From positions 620,001 to 684,000 of the forward strand of contig NZ_JAQGLB010000003.1 in NCBI RefSeq assembly GCF_027853965.1: a stretch of DNA of 64,000 nt. The letters are read 5' to 3'. This document shows positions 27,760 through 35,488 of the stretch, one piece after another. The stretch is from Saccharopolyspora indica (GTDB lineage: Bacteria; Actinomycetota; Actinomycetes; Mycobacteriales; Pseudonocardiaceae). The notes under the pieces are model-generated. The model was not told where the DNA came from. It made no database searches and saw only the letters and a program-made list of their open reading frames with translations. How positions within the stretch are numbered: position 1 is the first letter of the stretch; every line of letters begins with the position of its first letter. The position numbers and the translations under genes were made by a program.

Positions 27760-28299
27760 ATGTCCGGATCGCGTGGGCTGCCCGGCCTGACCGGCGTCGA
27801 GCACGTGGGATTCACGGTGCCCGACCTGGACGAGGCCACCAGGTTCTTCGTGGAGGTGATCGGCTGCGAGCTGGTGTACTCGCTGGGCCCGTTCCGATCC
27901 GACGGCGACTGGATGGCCGAGCACCTGGCCGTGCACCCCCGCGCGGTGATGCGGGAACTGCGGTTCTTCCGGTGCGCCAACGGGCCGAACTTCGAGATCT
28001 TCGAGTTCGACGCGCCCGGCCAGCGCACCGCCCAACCCCGCAACAGCGACGTCGGCGGGCACCACCTGGCCTTCTACGTCACCGATCTCGACGCCGCCGT
28101 CGCGCACCTGCGCCACCACGGCGTCCGCGTGCTCGGCGAGCCCACGGCCAGCTCCGGCCCGAGCTCCGGGCAGCGCTGGGCGTACTTCCTGACGCCGTGG
28201 GGGATGCAGCTGGAACTGGTGTCCTTCCCGGACGGCAAGGCGTACGAGGAAGGCGCACCGGTCCGGCTGTGGCAACCTCAGCAGGACAGCGCAGGCTAG
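27760..28299 (+). CDS. VOC-superfamily protein (glyoxalase/lyase fold)
   Basis: 179 aa from ATG 27760, preceded by GGAGGTG at 9 bases. Two beta-alpha-beta-beta-beta modules are visible: GVEHVGFTVPDLDEATRFF ... FEIFEFDAP, and GGHHLAFYVTDLDAAVAHL ... MQLELVSFPDG. The metal ligands His and Glu are in place (VEHVGF, FEIFEF, GHHLAF, QLELV). Possible activities are isomerase, lyase or dioxygenase on a small acid or CoA ester. It begins an operon with the GntR and SDR genes, divergent from the E1-E2 genes, and probably acts in the same catabolic route. Confidence 0.85.
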   Translation: MSGSRGLPGLTGVEHVGFTVPDLDEATRFFVEVIGCELVYSLGPFRSDGDWMAEHLAVHPRAVMRELRFFRCANGPNFEIFEFDAPGQRTAQPRNSDVGGHHLAFYVTDLDAAVAHLRHHGVRVLGEPTASSGPSSGQRWAYFLTPWGMQLELVSFPDGKAYEEGAPVRLWQPQQDSAG

Positions 28300-28316
28300 T
28301 GCGAAGAGGAGAGATC

Positions 28317-28991
28317 GTGTCCGAGAAGGCAGCGGCGTCGGGAGTGGCCAGCCAGCGGGTCGCCGAACACCTGCGGAACATGATCCTCAGCGGGGAACTG
28401 GCGCCCGGCGCCCGGATCCGGCAGGAGGACGTGGCCGCCCGGCTCGGCGCCAGCCGGTTGCCGGTCCGCGAGGCGCTGCGGATCCTGGCCGCCGAAGGTC
28501 TCGCGGTGCTCAAGTCCAACACCGGCGCTTGGGTGTCCAAGTTGGACCTCAACGAGTGCGAGGGGATCTACAAGATCCGGGAGCGGGTCGAACCGCTCGC
28601 GCTCGCCGAGAGCATCCCGAACCTCGCACCCGAGGACATCGCCCGCATCGAGCGGTTGCAGGCCGAGATCGAGGACAACACCGACGTCGACCGGTTCCTC
28701 AGACTGGACCGCGAGCTGCACCTGGCCACCTACGCCGGATGCCACAACCGGGAGCTCACCTCGATGGTGCACCGCTTCTGGAACACCACCCAGCACTACC
28801 GGCGGGCCTACGCCCGGGTCATCGATTCGGCCGGGCAGCAGCTCATCAACTTCGAGCACCGGCTCATCATCGAAGCGGTCAAGCGCGCCGACGCCGTCGA
28901 CGCCGAGCGCTTCCTCACCGGCCACATCCGGCGCACCCGCCTGGAGCTGGCCAAGCATCCCGAACTCTTCGCCGAGGACGAACATGACTGA
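28317..28991 (+). CDS. GntR-family repressor, FCD type
   Basis: 224 aa from GTG 28317 with GAAGAGGAGAG upstream. The N-terminal winged helix (VAEHLRNMILSGELAPGARIRQEDVAARLGASRLPVREALRILAAEGL) is followed by an FCD effector domain with likely metal ligands (RELHLATYAGCHNRE, INFEHRLIIEAVKRAD, HIRRTRLEL). FCD regulators usually bind carboxylic acids. The ATTGGATCCAAT sites before the E1 and VOC genes equal the VanR (GntR-family) operator known from Caulobacter, so this protein is the likely ligand-controlled repressor of both directions. It overlaps the SDR gene by 8 bp. Confidence 0.93.
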   Translation: MSEKAAASGVASQRVAEHLRNMILSGELAPGARIRQEDVAARLGASRLPVREALRILAAEGLAVLKSNTGAWVSKLDLNECEGIYKIRERVEPLALAESIPNLAPEDIARIERLQAEIEDNTDVDRFLRLDRELHLATYAGCHNRELTSMVHRFWNTTQHYRRAYARVIDSAGQQLINFEHRLIIEAVKRADAVDAERFLTGHIRRTRLELAKHPELFAEDEHD

Positions 28992-29721
28992 CTTCCAAGG
29001 GAAAACGCTGCTGCTGTCCGGAGCGGGCGGTTCGATCGCCCGCGAGGTCGCCCAGCAGTTCTTCACCGCGGGCGCGAACCTGGTGCTCGGCGACCTCGAC
29101 GGGGCGGCCCTCGACGAGTTCGCGCAGACCCTGGACCCGGCAGGTGCCCGCACCGCCACCTTCGTGCTGGATGCGGCCTCCTCGGCCAGCAACGACGAGT
29201 TCGCGCAGCTCGCGGTCGAGCGCTTCGGCGGCATCGACCACCTGGTGCCCGCCGCCGGGATCTACCCCGAGCAAGCCGTCGCCGAGATGACCGACGAGCA
29301 GTGGCACCGCGTCGTGTCGATCAACCTCGACGGGGTGTTCTTCCTGGTCCGCGCGGCGCTGCCGCACCTGAACCGAGGCGGCTCGATCGTGCCCATCGCC
29401 TCGGTCGCCGGGCACCGCGGCAGCGCCCGGCACGCCCACTACGCCGCCACCAAGGGCGCGCTGCTGTCCTTCTCCCGCAGCCTGGCCTGGGAGCTGGGCG
29501 ACCACGCGCGGATCAACGTGGTCTCACCCGGGATCATCAGAACGCCGATGACCGACGACCTCGTCGCCGCCAAGGGCGCTGATCTGCTCTCGGCCACGCC
29601 GATGGGGCGGCTCGGCGACCCCGGCGAGGTCGCCTCCGTGGTGTCCTTCCTCTGCAGCTCCGCGGCCGCTTTCGTGCAAGGCGAGGTCATCCACGTCAAC
29701 GGCGGCCTGCACATGGCCTGA
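28984..29721 (+). CDS. SDR-family oxidoreductase
   Basis: 245 aa. The Rossmann start is slightly unusual (TLLLSGAGGSIAREVAQQF, a GxGGxI-type loop), then LVPAAGIYPE (NNAG equivalent), the catalytic Ser in PIASVAG, YAATK (Tyr/Lys) and the C-terminal GEVIHVNGGLHMA. It oxidises or reduces a hydroxyl/keto group with NAD(P). It is the third gene of the VOC-GntR-SDR operon. Substrate unknown. Confidence 0.92.
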   Translation: MTDFQGKTLLLSGAGGSIAREVAQQFFTAGANLVLGDLDGAALDEFAQTLDPAGARTATFVLDAASSASNDEFAQLAVERFGGIDHLVPAAGIYPEQAVAEMTDEQWHRVVSINLDGVFFLVRAALPHLNRGGSIVPIASVAGHRGSARHAHYAATKGALLSFSRSLAWELGDHARINVVSPGIIRTPMTDDLVAAKGADLLSATPMGRLGDPGEVASVVSFLCSSAAAFVQGEVIHVNGGLHMA

Positions 29722-29739
29722 TCCGGCAATCCGCGAGCA

Positions 29740-29765
29740 GCACCGCGCTCACCGGAGCGCGGTGC
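29740..29765 (+). terminator. Strong hairpin after the SDR gene
   Basis: Perfect 11-bp arms (GCACCGCGCTC and GAGCGCGGTGC) with a 4-base loop, 18 bp after the SDR stop. It separates the VOC-GntR-SDR operon from the transporter gene. Confidence 0.8.
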
Positions 29766-29820
29766 CGCCCCACCGCGCGCGAGAACAGTTCTCCCTTCAT
29801 TCACAACGAGGTGACCGACC

Positions 29821-31173
29821 ATGTCGAAGAGCACTGCACCGACCGCGGCGGCCGATCCGAGAGCTCGTCGCAAGCTCATGGCCGCCGGACTGATCGCCAG
29901 TTCGATCGAGTGGTACGACTTCTTCATCTACGCCACCGCGGCGGCGCTGGTGTTCGGCACGCTGTTCTTCCCCGGCGCTTCACCGCTGGTGGGCGTGCTG
30001 CTGTCCTTCGCGACGTTCTGGGCCGGGTTCGTCGCCCGACCCATCGGCGGGCTGATCTTCGGCCACCTGGGCGACAAGGTGGGCCGCAAGCGCGCCGTCG
30101 TCATCTGCCTGGTGCTGATGGGCTCGGCGACCTTCCTGATCGGCCTGCTGCCCACCGCCGCCACCATCGGCGTGCTGGCCCCGATCGCGCTGGTGGTGCT
30201 GCGCTTCGTCCAAGGCATCGCGGTCGGTGGCCAGTGGGGCGGGATCGTGCTGCTGCTGACGGAGAACGCCGACCCCAAGCGCCGCGGCTTCGCAGGCACC
30301 TTCGGGCAGATGGGCGTGCCGCTGGGGGTGATCCTCGGCAACGTGGTGTTCCTGGCGGTCACCGCCGCCACCAGCCCCGAGGCGTTCACCTCGTGGGGCT
30401 GGCGGGTTCCGTTCCTGGCCAGCGCGGTGCTGGCGCCGGTGGTGCTCTACATCCAGCTCAAGGTCGAGGACGGTCCCGTCTACCGGCAGCTCGAGGAGCA
30501 GCGCAAGGCCAACGCGGATGCGGTCCCGCAGGCACCGCTGTCGGAGGTGCTGCGCAACCACAAGCGGCCCGTCCTGCTGGGCACCGGCCTGCTCTTCGCC
30601 ACCAACGCCATCTTCTACGCCTGCATCTCGGGTCTGCTGGACTACGCGACCCGGACCCTCGGGATCGCGCGAACGCCGCTGCTGCTGGTGTCGCTGGTGG
30701 CGACCGGGGTGATGGTGTTCGCGATCCTGATCGGCGGTGCGCTGTCGGACCGGTTCGGCCGCCGGCCGCTGATCCTGGCCGGTTCCGGGTTGATCGTGCT
30801 CTGGGCGTTCCCGCTGTTCTGGATGGTGGACACCGCTTCGCTGCCGCTGATCGCGATCGCCACCACGGTGGGCCTGATCGGTTCCGCGCTGACCTACGGT
30901 CCGCTGGCCGCCTACCTCGCGGAGCTGTTCGCGCCGCAGATCCGCTACTCCGGTGCGTCGCTGGCCTACCAGCTGGGGGCGATCCTGGTCAGCGGCGGGA
31001 CCCCGTTCCTGATGACGACGCTGCTCGCCGCCACCGGCACCTCCGCCTCGGTTTCGCTGTTCCTGGTCGCGATGGGCCTGGTGACGTTCGTGTCCGCCTG
31101 GCTGCTGCACGAAACCGCGGGCGAGAAGCTCGATGCGCGGCCCGAGCCTGCCGAGGTCGACGCGAGGCGTTGA
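29821..31173 (+). CDS. MHS-family MFS metabolite:H+ symporter
   Basis: 450 aa, 12 helices. MHS features: GLIASSIEWYDFFIYATAAALVFG at the start, RPIGGLIFGHLGDKVGRKRAV (motif A), RFVQGIAVGGQWGGIVLLLTENA, and ALSDRFGRRPLIL in the second half. The family imports organic acids such as shikimate, alpha-ketoglutarate, proline betaine or aromatic acids. Its place beside the E1-E2/GntR group suggests it imports the substrate of that pathway. ATG 29821 is preceded by ACGAGGTGACCGACC. Confidence 0.9.
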   Translation: MSKSTAPTAAADPRARRKLMAAGLIASSIEWYDFFIYATAAALVFGTLFFPGASPLVGVLLSFATFWAGFVARPIGGLIFGHLGDKVGRKRAVVICLVLMGSATFLIGLLPTAATIGVLAPIALVVLRFVQGIAVGGQWGGIVLLLTENADPKRRGFAGTFGQMGVPLGVILGNVVFLAVTAATSPEAFTSWGWRVPFLASAVLAPVVLYIQLKVEDGPVYRQLEEQRKANADAVPQAPLSEVLRNHKRPVLLGTGLLFATNAIFYACISGLLDYATRTLGIARTPLLLVSLVATGVMVFAILIGGALSDRFGRRPLILAGSGLIVLWAFPLFWMVDTASLPLIAIATTVGLIGSALTYGPLAAYLAELFAPQIRYSGASLAYQLGAILVSGGTPFLMTTLLAATGTSASVSLFLVAMGLVTFVSAWLLHETAGEKLDARPEPAEVDARR

Positions 31174-31209
31174 CCGGCTGCTTCTCCGACGGCCGCGCCC
31201 GCTGCTGGA

Positions 31210-31971
31210 TCAGCCGTTCCGGGTCGCGAAGAGGAAGGCCGGGGGTTCGCCGCCTCCGTGGCATTCGACCGCTGCTCCGCTGACGTAGGAGGCCAGGCCG
31301 GAGGCCAGGAAGAGGGCGACGTGGGCGATCTCCTCCGGGCGGGCCATGCGGCCCAGCGGGATCGTGCGCTCGATGGCTTCGACGCCTTCGTCGCCGCCGT
31401 AGTGGTCTCCGGTCAGCTCCGTTCGGCACAGGCCCACGTTGATCGCGTTCACGCGGACCTTCGGGGCCCATTCCACCGCCAGGGAACGGGTCAGCGAGTC
31501 CAGGCCCGCTTTCGCCGCGCCATAAGCCGCTGTGCCCGGTGAGGGGCGGAGGGCGCTGACGGAGGAGATGTTCACGATCGAGCCGCCGGTTTCCTGCTGC
31601 TGCATCGCGGCGTTGGCGGCTTGGGCGACCAGCAGCGGTCCGGCGAGGTTGAGACCCAGGATCTTGTCGTGGAAGCGCGGAGAGGCATCGGCCGCCAGCG
31701 CGTACGGCGCTCCCCCAGCGTTGTTCACCGCCACGTCGAGGCGGCCGTACTGCGCGAGCAGCCCGTCCATCATCGTGCGGACCGACTCCGCGTCCCGCAC
31801 GTCGCAGCGCAGGTGCGAGGTTCCCGGCGCTGGATCGTCCACTTCGGACCGGGCGCAGGTGACCACCTCGGCGCCTGCCGCCGCGAACGCCGCGGCGATG
31901 GCGCGGCCGATGCCCTTGGAGCCCCCGGTGACCAGGACGACCCGGCCCGCCATGTCCAGTTGAACCGCCAT
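31210..31971 (-). CDS. SDR-family oxidoreductase
   Basis: 253 aa, classical SDR: VVLVTGGSKGIGRAIAAAF (TGxxxGIG), VNNAGG, NISSVSALRPSPGTAAYGAAKAG (Ser, Tyr, Lys) and ASYVSGAAVECHGGGE. It reduces or oxidises a hydroxyacyl or alcohol group with NAD(P). It lies downstream of the steroid-type operon on the same strand but has its own candidate TetR site (32008-32023), so it may form a separate unit. Confidence 0.92.
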   Translation of the reverse strand: MAVQLDMAGRVVLVTGGSKGIGRAIAAAFAAAGAEVVTCARSEVDDPAPGTSHLRCDVRDAESVRTMMDGLLAQYGRLDVAVNNAGGAPYALAADASPRFHDKILGLNLAGPLLVAQAANAAMQQQETGGSIVNISSVSALRPSPGTAAYGAAKAGLDSLTRSLAVEWAPKVRVNAINVGLCRTELTGDHYGGDEGVEAIERTIPLGRMARPEEIAHVALFLASGLASYVSGAAVECHGGGEPPAFLFATRNG

Positions 31972-32007
31972 GCGCTCCTCCGTGGTCGAGAACCCGACGC
32001 CAGCCTA

Positions 32008-32023
32008 CCAAGCAATCGCTTGG
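32008..32023. promoter_or_regulatory. TetR-type operator, CCAAGC-N4-GCTTGG
   Basis: A perfect 6-bp inverted repeat with a 4-base centre lies 36 bp upstream of the SDR start (31971). It sits in the only non-coding gap between this SDR gene and the MaoC gene. The pattern resembles operators of TetR regulators of fatty-acid or steroid-ring catabolism (KstR2-like sites contain AAGC/GCTT arms). No matching TetR gene adjoins it. Confidence 0.5.
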
Positions 32024-32034
32024 CCAAGAACCGC

Positions 32035-32826
32035 TCAGCCGAAGTCGACTCCGCCGCCGGTGAGGACGGGCCGCTGCCCGACCTCGGCGGCGAAGGCGAT
32101 CGCGCCGGTTCCCCAGCAGCTCACCGACAGCTGATCGCCCGGGAAGACCGGGCCGGCGAAGCGGGCCTCCAGCCTGCGCAGGTCGGCCGGGTCGGCGTCG
32201 TACCGCTGGGCCACCGCCAGGGTCGTCGCGGCCAGCGTGCAGAGGCCGTGCAGGAAGGGTTTCGGTTGCCCGGCTGCTCGGGCCGCTGCCGGATCGACGT
32301 GCATGTGGTGGCGATCGCCCATCAGCCGGTACAGCGCCGCCTGGTTCGGGGCGGTGGCGACCGCCAGGCGGTGCTCCGGCGCGGCCTGCGGCCGCTTCGG
32401 GCTCGTGGGGCCGCGCTGGCCGCCGAACCCGCCGCAGCCCGGGGCGAACAGCGTCCAGGTGGCCACGAAGAAGTCGCTCTCCACCGCCACTTCGAACAGC
32501 GCGGCCGAGCCCTTGTCCCACACCTCCGCCACGGCCGCCGTCATCGTCAGGGAGCCTGATCTGGGCAGCGGGCGCAGCACTTCGAGCCGCTGGGCGCCGT
32601 GCACCGCGGTGCTGGTGTCGAACGCGCCCCTGGAACCCAGCTCGTCCGGCGCCCACTGGGCGAGGGTCAGCGCGAACGTCGGCAGGACCCGCAGCCGCTC
32701 CTCGAAGACCAGGTCCAGGTCCTGCGCGGTGGCGCCCACCGCCAGCGCGTAGAGGATCGCGTCGCGCTCGGTGTAGTCGACGGTGCGGCTGCCCAGCCCG
32801 ACTCCCCGCCAGCTCGCCGCCGTCAC
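32035..32826 (-). CDS. MaoC-family 2-enoyl-CoA hydratase (two hotdog domains)
   Basis: 263 aa from GTG 32826, which overlaps the Ltp2 stop (GTGA). The N-terminal half has YTERDAILYALAVGATAQDL, typical of hydratase-2 proteins. The C-terminal half has GDRHHMHVDPAAARAAGQPKPFLHGLCTL, which matches the hydratase-2 motif with its Asp/His pair. It hydrates trans-2-enoyl-CoA to (R)-3-hydroxyacyl-CoA. It is the last gene of the steroid-type operon. A similar hydratase gene (Rv3538) lies near the igr operon of M. tuberculosis, from memory. Confidence 0.88.
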   Translation of the reverse strand: MTAASWRGVGLGSRTVDYTERDAILYALAVGATAQDLDLVFEERLRVLPTFALTLAQWAPDELGSRGAFDTSTAVHGAQRLEVLRPLPRSGSLTMTAAVAEVWDKGSAALFEVAVESDFFVATWTLFAPGCGGFGGQRGPTSPKRPQAAPEHRLAVATAPNQAALYRLMGDRHHMHVDPAAARAAGQPKPFLHGLCTLAATTLAVAQRYDADPADLRRLEARFAGPVFPGDQLSVSCWGTGAIAFAAEVGQRPVLTGGGVDFG

Positions 32827-33995
32827 CTCGGCGCTCCCAGCACCAGGCCGCTGGTCGGCACGCCGGTGCCCGCCGTGACCACCACGTTGCGCACCTCCGG
32901 CGGCTGGTTGACCGAGGTTCCGCGCACCAGCCGGACCGCTTCGGCGATGCCGTTCATCCCGTGCAGGTACGCCTCGCCGAGCTGGCCGCCGTGGGTGTTG
33001 GCGGGCAGCAGGCCGTCCAGTTCGAGCTGGCCGTCGCGGATGAAGTCCTTGGCCTCGCCGCGGGCGCAGAACCCCAGCTCCTCCAGCTGCGGCAGGACCA
33101 GCGGGGTGAAGTGGTCGTAGAGGATCGCGGCCTGGACATCGCCGGGGCTCAGCCCGCTCTGGGCCCACAGCTGCTCGCCGACCAGCCCCATCTCGGGGAT
33201 GCCGGAGATCGCCGGGCGGTAGTAGCTGGTCATCATGTGCTGGTCGGCGCCCGAGCCCTGCGCCGCCGCGAGCACCTCCACCGGCAGGTGCGGCAGGTCG
33301 CGGGCGCGCTCCGCCGAGACCAGCACCAGCGCCTGCCCGCCGTCGGTCTCCTGGCAGCAGTCCAGCAGGTGCAGCGGCTCGGCGATCCAGCGCGATTCCT
33401 GGTGCTCGGCCAGGGTGATCGGGCGCTGGTGGAACCAGGCCCGCGGGTTGGTGGCGGCGTGCTTGCGGTCCAGCACCGCTACCCTGCCGAAGTCCTCCGA
33501 GGTGGCACCGAAGTCGTGCATGTAGCGGCGGGCGAACACGGCCACCCACTGCGCGGGGGTGTTCAGGCCGAACGGCGTCATCCACGAGTAGGCGGCGCGG
33601 TCGGCGCTGAGGTCGACCGGCCGGTCGGCCTGGCCGAGCCCGTAGCGCTCGCCCGACCGCTCGTTGAACGCGCGCCAGCAGACCACGACCGAGGCCAGCC
33701 CGGCGGCGATGGCCGCCGCGGCGTGCGCCACCGTGCCGCACGCCGCCCCGCCGCCGTAACCGACGCGGGAGAAGTAGGTGAGGTCGCCGATCCCCGCGTT
33801 GCGGGCGACGTGGATGTCGGAGCTGGACTCCGCGGTGTAGGTGACCATTCCGTCCACATCGGATGGTTCGAGCCCGGCGTCGGCCACCGCGGCCAGCACC
33901 GCCTCGACGGCCAGCCGCAGTTCGCTGCGGCCGGAGCGCTTGGAGAACTCGGTCGCGCCGATGCCGGCGATGGCCACCGAGCGGGACAGCGTCAT
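32823..33995 (-). CDS. ltp2: Thiolase-like steroid side-chain aldolase, Ltp2 type
   Basis: 390 aa from ATG 33995. It has a thiolase fold without the normal catalytic Cys/His set. It starts RSVAIAGIGATEFSKRSGRS, has VGYGGGAACGTVAHAAAAIAAG, and the end holds ILYDHFTPLVLPQLEELGFC (Tyr293) and GGQLGEAYLHGMNG (Tyr343); these tyrosines are the likely acid/base pair of Ltp2-type aldolases. In steroid breakdown Ltp2 cleaves the hydroxylated C22 acyl-CoA to propionyl-CoA and a 17-keto steroid, together with the DUF35 domain of ChsH2. ChsH1 and ChsH2 genes lie directly upstream in the same operon. Other lipid-transfer-type thiolases are possible, but the context is specific. Confidence 0.88.
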   Translation of the reverse strand: MTLSRSVAIAGIGATEFSKRSGRSELRLAVEAVLAAVADAGLEPSDVDGMVTYTAESSSDIHVARNAGIGDLTYFSRVGYGGGAACGTVAHAAAAIAAGLASVVVCWRAFNERSGERYGLGQADRPVDLSADRAAYSWMTPFGLNTPAQWVAVFARRYMHDFGATSEDFGRVAVLDRKHAATNPRAWFHQRPITLAEHQESRWIAEPLHLLDCCQETDGGQALVLVSAERARDLPHLPVEVLAAAQGSGADQHMMTSYYRPAISGIPEMGLVGEQLWAQSGLSPGDVQAAILYDHFTPLVLPQLEELGFCARGEAKDFIRDGQLELDGLLPANTHGGQLGEAYLHGMNGIAEAVRLVRGTSVNQPPEVRNVVVTAGTGVPTSGLVLGAPR

Positions 33996-34414
33996 GCGGG
34001 CTCCTCCTGGGCGGGAAGGTGGACGTCGACCGTGCCGGTGACGTGCGCACCGCGGCTGTTCTCGCCGGTGACCGCGATCCGGACGCACCCGCTCTCGGCG
34101 TCCTTGCCGGTCACCTCGCCGGTCAGGACCATGGTGTCGCCGGGGTGGTTGGGGGCGCCGAGCCGGATGCGGATGGCCTTGACCACCGAGGCCGGGCCCG
34201 CCCACGAGGTGACGAACCGGTCCACGAGGCCGTTGGTGGTCAGGATGTTCATGAACACGTCCGCCGAGCCGCGCTCGACCGCCAGCGCCGGGTCGTGGTG
34301 CACGTCCTGGTAGTCCCGGCTCGCGATGGCGGTGGCCACGATCAGCGTCCGGGTCAGCGGGATTTCCAGCCGCGGCAGGAGATCGCCGATGCCCACCTCG
34401 TCGAACGCGGTCAC
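33992..34414 (-). CDS. chsH1: MaoC-like hydratase subunit, ChsH1 type
   Basis: 140 aa, single hotdog, GTG start overlapping the acyl-CoA dehydrogenase stop (GTGA). The segment ATAIASRDYQDVHHDPALAVERGSADVFMNILT followed by TNGLVDRFVTSWAG closely resembles mycobacterial Rv3541c (ChsH1) from memory, and DYQDVHHD carries the hydratase Asp/His pair. ChsH1 pairs with the N-terminal domain of ChsH2 to hydrate the steroid C22 enoyl-CoA before aldol cleavage. Its stop overlaps the ltp2 start by 4 bp. Confidence 0.88.
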   Translation of the reverse strand: MTAFDEVGIGDLLPRLEIPLTRTLIVATAIASRDYQDVHHDPALAVERGSADVFMNILTTNGLVDRFVTSWAGPASVVKAIRIRLGAPNHPGDTMVLTGEVTGKDAESGCVRIAVTGENSRGAHVTGTVDVHLPAQEEPA

Positions 34415-35475
34415 CGGGCCACCTCCGCGACGGCCAGGCACTCGCCCAGGTCGGCGAGGGCTGCGGCGGCGCCGCCGAAGGTGCCCGCGATCTGCTTGCC
34501 CCACAAGAAGTACCGGTGCGCCGGGTAGTCGACGTCGACGCCGATGCCGCCGTGCACGTGCTGGGTACGGTGCACGACGTCCAGGCCGGCCTGGTCGGCC
34601 CACCACTTGGCCACCAGCACCGCGCGGTCGGCGTCGGGCGCGTCGTCGGCGAGCGAGGTGATCGCCTGCCACAGCGTCACCTCCACGGCCTCGACGTCGA
34701 TGTAGCAGTCGGCGAGCTGGTGCTGAACCGCTTGGAAGGTGGCCAGCGGTCGGCCGAACTGGTGCCGCTCACCGAGGTATCCGGCCGCGAGCGCCAAAGC
34801 GCCTTTGACGACGCCGGTTTGGATCGCCGACAGAGCGACGGTCGCGCGGCGCAGAGTCCGGCGGAACGCTTCGACGCCTCCGATCGGGCGTGCGGGCGCG
34901 CGGTCGAGGTGGAGATGTGCGCTGAGGTCTCTGGCCGTGGTCTCGGCGGGTTCCCAGCGCAGCCCGTCGGACTCCACCAGGAAGAGCCCGGGGCCGTCGT
35001 CCGAGGTCGCGGACACGAGCACCGCGGTCGCGCCCTGCGGTGCCGGAACGGCGGCCTTGGTGCCCGAGAGCCGCCAGGAACCGTGCTCCAGCGTCGCGGT
35101 GCAGGTGGGCGCACTCGGCTCGGCCGGTGCGAATTCCTCCAGCGCCAAGGTGATCCGCCCATCGGTGAGGACGCCGTGCTCGGCGAGGGTCAGCGCTGCC
35201 ACGCCTGCCGACCACAGCGGAACGGGTGCGACGGCGCGGCCCTGCTCTTCCAGCAGCACGCACAGGCCCGCGAGGCCGAGTCCCGCTCCGCCGTGCTCCT
35301 CGGGCAGCGCGATGTCCACCAGCCCCGCCTTGGCCAGCTCCGCCCAGAGGCGCTCGTCCGCTCTCGTCGGCGAGGCCTCCACCTCCCGGATCCGGTCGGT
35401 GGTGGCCTGGTCGGTGAAGATGTCGCGGGCCAAATCCCGGACCGCGGCCAGCTCCTCGCCGAGGTGGAAGTCCAT
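34411..35475 (-). CDS. Acyl-CoA dehydrogenase, ChsE1-like partner subunit
   Basis: 354 aa. N-terminal helices (LGEELAAVRDLARDIFTDQATTD), LPEEHGGAGLGLAGLCVLLEEQG and the C-terminal ERHQFGRPLATFQAVQHQLADCYI (family signature) and QHVHGGIGVDVDYPAHRYF define the fold. The middle FAD-binding motif (TEPxAGxD) of normal acyl-CoA dehydrogenases is missing and replaced by a short Pro/Ala-rich strand. This is as expected for the weaker subunit of an alpha2beta2 enzyme such as ChsE1-ChsE2. It likely works with the 388-aa protein (36532-37698). It lies between chsH2 and chsH1. Confidence 0.85.
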   Translation of the reverse strand: MDFHLGEELAAVRDLARDIFTDQATTDRIREVEASPTRADERLWAELAKAGLVDIALPEEHGGAGLGLAGLCVLLEEQGRAVAPVPLWSAGVAALTLAEHGVLTDGRITLALEEFAPAEPSAPTCTATLEHGSWRLSGTKAAVPAPQGATAVLVSATSDDGPGLFLVESDGLRWEPAETTARDLSAHLHLDRAPARPIGGVEAFRRTLRRATVALSAIQTGVVKGALALAAGYLGERHQFGRPLATFQAVQHQLADCYIDVEAVEVTLWQAITSLADDAPDADRAVLVAKWWADQAGLDVVHRTQHVHGGIGVDVDYPAHRYFLWGKQIAGTFGGAAAALADLGECLAVAEVAR

Positions 35476-35488
35476 TCGGTGTTCTCCT

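Noticed and set aside
27493..28275. N-terminal extension of the E1 protein to 28275
   Set aside because: It would run through the divergent promoters and across the VOC gene; ATG 27492 matches the family start.
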